Positions 5,605 to 8,986 of a stretch of DNA of 8,986 bases are shown in pieces. Within the stretch, counting starts at the first letter, position 1, and each line of letters starts with the position of its first letter. A model generated the notes under the pieces. It was not told the origin of the DNA, searched no databases, and saw only the letters and a list, made by a program, of their open reading frames with translations. Made by a program: the position numbers and the translations under genes. This DNA is from Gammaproteobacteria bacterium (GTDB lineage Bacteria > Pseudomonadota > Gammaproteobacteria > S012-40), in assembly GCA_029864945.1 (NCBI GenBank), contig JAOTSL010000122.1, forward strand, positions 1-8,986. Reading direction: 5' to 3'.

Positions 5605-6414
5605 CTGCAGTATATATATCGCACATTTTTCACTCTAATTTTGTTTCAGTTTGTCATTTTTTCAAGTGCTGTTTATGCGCTGGAAGACATGCGTTTTGTT
5701 GCGATAGTTATTGATGATCTAGGTAATGATCTGAATATGGGTGAGGATTTGGTCACTCTTCCGTATGATTTAACCTATTCTTTTTTACCGCATACTTCTC
5801 ATTCAGCGCAGCTAATCAAGTTGGCGCACAAAAAAAGTAAAGAGGTAATGTTGCATTTGCCGATGCAGCCCATAAATAATAAAAATATGGGCCCGGGGGG
5901 ATTAAATGTATCAATGTCCCGCGAGCAATTTGTAGCAACTATTAGGCAGGATATCCTCGCCATTCCTGGTGCGTTTGGTATTAACAATCACATGGGTAGT
6001 TTGTTAACGCAGGATTTATTGCAAATGCAGTGGTTAATGGCGGAACTAAAGGAAAAGAATAACCTCTATTTTGTTGACAGTAGAACGCATGCATCCAGTG
6101 TTGCCGCTGAGCAAGCGAGAGCTTATCGTGTGCCGAGTGCTTCAAGAGATATATTTCTTGATCATGTTGTTGAAAAACTGGAAATTGATTACCAATTCGA
6201 GCGTTTACTGCGACGTGTAAATAGCGTAGGTTACGCTCTCGCAATCGGCCATCCACACACGGAAACGATTAATGCATTAAAAAACTGGTTACCCAGATTA
6301 AAGGCCGAAGGCATCAAAATAGTTACGGTAAGTCGTTATATATCATTAATAGAACCAAGGAGTTTATTGTGGCAAGCGTCCTTATCCCGCTCGCACAAGG
6401 TTGTGAAGAATTAG
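5605..6414 (+). CDS. yibQ: Divergent polysaccharide deacetylase family protein (YibQ), probable CTG start
   Basis: The product belongs to the YibQ group (Polysacc_deac_2/DUF610), exported proteins with a deacetylase-like barrel whose substrate is unsettled. Motifs seen are VAIVIDDLGND (32-42), EVMLHLPMQP with His84, GINNHMGSLLT with His129, LYFVDSRT, and AIGHPH near the end. No ATG lies upstream of the conserved part except one at 5689, after the signal peptide. The frame opens at TTG 5578, which has no ribosome site. CTG 5605 lies 7 nt after GGGAGGG (5591-5597), the best Shine-Dalgarno in the window, and gives a clean signal peptide (QYIYRT, then FFTLILFQFVIF, cut after VYA). I therefore choose CTG, giving 269 residues. 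The last 46 nt overlap the next gene. Function is certain only at family level. Confidence 0.88.
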   Translation: MQYIYRTFFTLILFQFVIFSSAVYALEDMRFVAIVIDDLGNDLNMGEDLVTLPYDLTYSFLPHTSHSAQLIKLAHKKSKEVMLHLPMQPINNKNMGPGGLNVSMSREQFVATIRQDILAIPGAFGINNHMGSLLTQDLLQMQWLMAELKEKNNLYFVDSRTHASSVAAEQARAYRVPSASRDIFLDHVVEKLEIDYQFERLLRRVNSVGYALAIGHPHTETINALKNWLPRLKAEGIKIVTVSRYISLIEPRSLLWQASLSRSHKVVKN

Positions 6415-6923
6415 AAGCTGTTACCATTATTGATTTACTGCGCCGCGCTGAAGTTAATGTTGTTACTGCTGGTCTAGATGAGCATTCTATAAAAGCCAGT
6501 CGGGGCGTTGTGATTGTTCCTGATACGGATCTGACTAGTGCATTGAAACAAACTTTTGAGATGATTGTATTGCCAGGTGGTTTGCCGGGCACAGATTTTT
6601 TAAATGATGATGCCCGAATAAAACGTTTGTTGTGTGAAATGAATGAGCAAGGAAAATGGATAGCTGCTATCTGTGCAGCACCAAAAGTATTGGCGAGTGC
6701 TGGATTGCTAGAAAACAAAAAAGTAACGAGTTACCCCGGTACTCTGGAAGAGTTTGATGTTGCTGGAATGGTTTACTCAAGCGCTTCTGTAGTTGTAGAT
6801 GGTAATATAATTACGTCTCGTGGGCCTGGAACTGCAATGGATTTCGCGCTAACATTGATTGAATTATTGTGCGGAATTGAAAGACGGAAAGCTGTTGAAA
6901 AACCCCTTCAAAGACCGGTGTAG
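6369..6923 (+). CDS. DJ-1/PfpI family protein (YajL/ThiJ type)
   Basis: This 184-residue protein has the full DJ-1 layout. The nucleophile Cys102 sits in the elbow AAICAAPKVLA, and the assisting Glu16 in GCEELEAVTIIDLLRRAEV. LPGGLPG (68-74) and the C-terminal SRGPGTAMDFALTLIE are family signatures. DJ-1/YajL proteins are cytoplasmic and linked to oxidative and carbonyl stress; deglycase, glyoxalase and chaperone activities are all reported, some of them disputed, so I give no reaction. The start is GTG 6369, with a very good AAGGAG 6 nt upstream (6357-6362) located inside yibQ. The genes overlap by 46 nt in different frames, implying cotranscription and perhaps coupled translation. Cys12 and Cys89 are additional. 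No terminator follows. A yajL or ThiJ-like label would fit, but orthology is not proven. Confidence 0.93.
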   Translation: MASVLIPLAQGCEELEAVTIIDLLRRAEVNVVTAGLDEHSIKASRGVVIVPDTDLTSALKQTFEMIVLPGGLPGTDFLNDDARIKRLLCEMNEQGKWIAAICAAPKVLASAGLLENKKVTSYPGTLEEFDVAGMVYSSASVVVDGNIITSRGPGTAMDFALTLIELLCGIERRKAVEKPLQRPV

Positions 6924-6978
6924 TCAGGTCATATATGTATTATTTATCTAAATTAATTTAAAACTGGAATTGGAAACT

Positions 6979-7950
6979 ATGTCATCCCCATTTGAACTTA
7001 TTAATGGTTACTTGTCCTACCTAAACAAAATAATTATTGGGCAACCTGACTTAACAAAAAAACTAATGATTGCGTTGCTCTCTGATGGACACTTACTTGT
7101 TGAAGGTGCGCCAGGGTTAGCAAAAACAACGGCGATTAAAGTATTAAGTGATGGGGTTGAGGGTGACTTTCACCGAGTCCAGTTTACACCGGATCTATTG
7201 CCAGCTGATTTAACAGGAACAGAAATCTATCGTCCTCAAGATGGTACTTTTCTTTTTCAGCAGGGACCACTTTTTCATAATCTTGTATTAGCCGATGAAA
7301 TAAATCGTGCACCGGCAAAAGTACAGTCCGCTTTACTAGAGGCTATGGGTGAGCGTCAAATTACGGTGGGTCGAACTACCTATCAATTACCTGAATTATT
7401 TTTGGTTATGGCAACTCAAAATCCGATTGAGCAGGAAGGAACTTATCCTTTACCTGAGGCGCAGCTTGATCGTTTTTTAATGCATTTAACTATTGACTAC
7501 CCTGATGTAGAGTCAGAGAAAAAAATATTACACCTAGTACGCGCCCAAGCAAAAAATGAACGCATAGAAGAGGTGACAAAACCGGAATTGATTTCTCAGG
7601 AAGCAATGTTTGGTGCAAGAGCCGAAGTGTTGAATATGCACATGGTTGATGCGGTAGAAGAGTATATCGTGCAGTTAATTGCGGCAACTCGTAATCCGTC
7701 AGCTTACAGTAAGGAACTTGATCGCTGGATAAATTTTGGGGCTAGCCCTCGTGGTACAATCGCGCTTGATAGATGCGCCAGAGCAAACGCTTGGTTAAGC
7801 GGTCGTGACTATGTTGCACCGGAAGACGTACAGAGCATTGCTTATGATGTATTGCGTCACAGAATTTTACTCACTTTCGAAGCCGAGGCTGAAGGTGTTT
7901 CACCAGACGATATCATTAAAATGCTAATTGAACTGGTTCCGGCTCCTTAA
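6979..7950 (+). CDS. MoxR-family AAA+ ATPase
   Basis: MoxR ATPases are cytoplasmic hexameric AAA+ chaperones that work with vWA-domain partners encoded beside them, often in maturation of metal enzymes or in envelope stress. Seen in order: Walker A GAPGLAKT (43-50), HRVQFTPDLLPADLTG (65-80), Walker B LVLADE (102-107), NRAPAKVQSALLEAM, sensor 1 with Asn138 in VMATQNPIEQEGTYPLPEAQLDRF, and sensor 2 in GASPRGTIAL. Nothing catalytic is missing. The frame opens at TTG 6970, but ATG 6979 is preferred because it gives the usual N-terminus and 323 residues. The ribosome site is modest (GGA, 4 nt away). It is the first gene of the module, and the 55-bp A/T-rich gap before it may hold a promoter, although I see no good match. 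The DUF58 gene follows 15 nt later. Confidence 0.95.
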   Translation: MSSPFELINGYLSYLNKIIIGQPDLTKKLMIALLSDGHLLVEGAPGLAKTTAIKVLSDGVEGDFHRVQFTPDLLPADLTGTEIYRPQDGTFLFQQGPLFHNLVLADEINRAPAKVQSALLEAMGERQITVGRTTYQLPELFLVMATQNPIEQEGTYPLPEAQLDRFLMHLTIDYPDVESEKKILHLVRAQAKNERIEEVTKPELISQEAMFGARAEVLNMHMVDAVEEYIVQLIAATRNPSAYSKELDRWINFGASPRGTIALDRCARANAWLSGRDYVAPEDVQSIAYDVLRHRILLTFEAEAEGVSPDDIIKMLIELVPAP

Positions 7951-7965
7951 GTTTAGGTTTATATA

Positions 7966-8904
7966 ATGGCGCAAATAGAAATTCCAGATTCAGTTGTTGT
8001 TAGCATGCAAAGTTTAATTGCTTTGCGTTTGCAGGCTGGCAAATCTATTGGTAGTACACGTAAAAAAAGTACCGCTCAGCGTTCTGGTAACTTTGCGTCG
8101 CCCTTTCGCGGTCGAGGTATGGATTTTTCTGAAGTTCGCCTTTATCAGCCAGGTGATGATATCCGAAGTATTGATTGGCGGGTGACAGCAAGAACAGGTA
8201 AAACACACACTAAGTTATATACAGAAGAAAGAGAACGAGCGATTTATTTTGTTGTCGATACCGGTCCCAGTATGCAATTTGGTACTCAGGTTTCCTTTAA
8301 ATCGGTGGTTGCTTCTAAGGTCGCTGGTCTACTTGCATGGTCATCTATGTCTCATGGAGACCGAGTCGGTGGTATCTTTTTTTCAGGCAACAAGCACAAA
8401 GAAATAAAACCCGTTGGCGGCAAGCGTGGTGTACTGACTTTTCTAAAAAATATGGTGGACTGGAGTCACGATTCGTTTTCTAAAAATGACGAGTCTACTG
8501 GATCTGGGTTTGTTGATGTTGTGTCCAGACTAAAACGCGTTGCAAAACCCGGTAGCCTCATTTTTATCATAAGTGACTTTAATGTTATAAGCGAATCAGC
8601 AAGATTATATCTCCGTCAAATTTCACAACATTGTGATCTTGCCTTGATCAATGTTTATGATGAGCTCGAAAAAAATGCACCACCCGCGGGAAACTATATG
8701 TTGTCTGATGGCAGCCACTCAGGAAAATTTGTGGCTAATGGTAAATCGACTCATGACACTATACTTTCTGATTTTATAGCGACTGAGGACAAGTTAAAAC
8801 AATTTTGCCTTAAGAGCGGAATACATTTTTTTTCGATTTGCAGCACGGACGATTTATCAGGACATATAACATTAAATATGCACCGAAGAGCTGGGGGTAA
8901 ATAA
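7966..8904 (+). CDS. DUF58 domain protein, MoxR partner with vWA-like fold
   Basis: DUF58 proteins are the standard neighbours of MoxR and are thought to be its adaptor or substrate-binding partner. The 312-residue protein carries the signature GRGMDFSEVRLYQPGDDI (49-66), then RSIDWRVTARTGKTHTKLYTEERER. A vWA-like core follows, with strand YFVVDTGPSMQFG (94-106), MSHGDRVGGIFF and SLIFIISDF. The MIDAS motif is D-T-G-P-S (98-102), so the usual first Ser of DxSxS is Gly and metal binding may be weakened. It has no signal peptide or membrane helix and should be cytoplasmic. The start is ATG with AGG 8 nt upstream. It lies 15 nt after moxR and 6 nt before the next start, a tight operon. The specific client is unknown. 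Confidence 0.93.
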   Translation: MAQIEIPDSVVVSMQSLIALRLQAGKSIGSTRKKSTAQRSGNFASPFRGRGMDFSEVRLYQPGDDIRSIDWRVTARTGKTHTKLYTEERERAIYFVVDTGPSMQFGTQVSFKSVVASKVAGLLAWSSMSHGDRVGGIFFSGNKHKEIKPVGGKRGVLTFLKNMVDWSHDSFSKNDESTGSGFVDVVSRLKRVAKPGSLIFIISDFNVISESARLYLRQISQHCDLALINVYDELEKNAPPAGNYMLSDGSHSGKFVANGKSTHDTILSDFIATEDKLKQFCLKSGIHFFSICSTDDLSGHITLNMHRRAGGK

Positions 8905-8910
8905 TAAATT

Positions 8911-8986
8911 ATGAATGACCTTCAGGAGCAATTAAAAGACCTGCGAGATATTCATCTCCCAGATCCAGTGTCTATTTTTCCATTGG
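8911..8986 (+). CDS. DUF4381 domain protein, N-terminal 25 codons only
   Basis: ATG 8911 starts 6 nt after the DUF58 stop and the frame is open to the window end. The visible residues include LKDLRDIHLPDPVSIFPL, which matches the N-terminal signature of DUF4381 proteins (LRDIHLP-PVS). These are small single-pass membrane proteins encoded between DUF58 and vWA genes in gammaproteobacterial MoxR operons. No close Shine-Dalgarno is seen; GGGGG (8892-8896) is about 14 nt away, so translation may be coupled to the preceding gene. The rest, including the expected membrane helix, is outside the window. Confidence 0.82.
   Translation, partial: MNDLQEQLKDLRDIHLPDPVSIFPL

Noticed and set aside
5417..5714. 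Open frames on both strands around the ctpA terminator (5417-5626 minus and 5475-5714 plus)
   Set aside because: They run through the terminator hairpin and the yibQ signal-peptide region in other frames and have no ribosome site. They look like chance frames in A/T-rich DNA.
6970..6978. TTG start for the MoxR gene
   Set aside because: It adds only three residues. The ATG at 6979 is the ordinary choice, with a GGA element upstream of it.
1..8986. CRISPR array, tRNA/rRNA gene, IS element, prophage or novel defence island
   Set aside because: I saw no regularly spaced repeats, RNA-gene signatures, transposase or phage proteins, or paired terminal repeats. Every long frame is a recognisable chromosomal family.

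Overview
The window looks like the chromosome of an A+T-rich, non-enteric, probably marine gammaproteobacterium. The evidence is gene order and protein motifs: yibN | gpmI-envC-ctpA-yibQ is a conserved gammaproteobacterial cell-envelope neighbourhood, and the EnvC C-terminus matches the enterobacterial family residue for residue in several motifs as I remember them. The genus cannot be named from what is visible.

Layout. (1) 1-861, minus strand: the 5' part of a membrane-anchored rhodanese (yibN-like), preceded by an ArsR-family repressor that lacks the classical metal ligands but has the cysteine pair of reactive-sulfur sensors. (2) 862-1059: a divergent control region rich in inverted repeats. 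(3) 1060-3804, plus strand: gpmI (glycolysis) followed closely by envC (septal murein hydrolase activator). envC is broken by a one-base frameshift in an A6 run at 3210-3215. (4) 3805-4128: a 324-bp non-coding gap, then ctpA (S41 PDZ protease), closed by a very clear intrinsic terminator at 5484-5516. (5) 5532-6923: a probable new promoter, yibQ (divergent polysaccharide deacetylase, probably starting at a CTG codon) and an overlapping DJ-1/PfpI gene. (6) 6979-8986: the start of a MoxR AAA+ operon: moxR, a DUF58 protein and the first codons of a DUF4381 protein. The vWA/Bat-type genes that usually follow would lie beyond the window.

How the genes fit together. EnvC, CtpA and YibQ all act on or near peptidoglycan in the periplasm, and MoxR-DUF58-DUF4381 modules are usually linked to envelope stress or chaperone functions. 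GpmI is a housekeeping passenger of the cluster. The ArsR-rhodanese pair is best read as a small sulfur or redox-responsive unit; this is inference.

I found no CRISPR array, tRNA, rRNA, insertion sequence, prophage or obvious novel defence system. Most of the window is ordinary core genome. The points deserving a second look are the envC frameshift, the ArsR cysteine pair with its dyad-rich control region, and the CTG start of yibQ.
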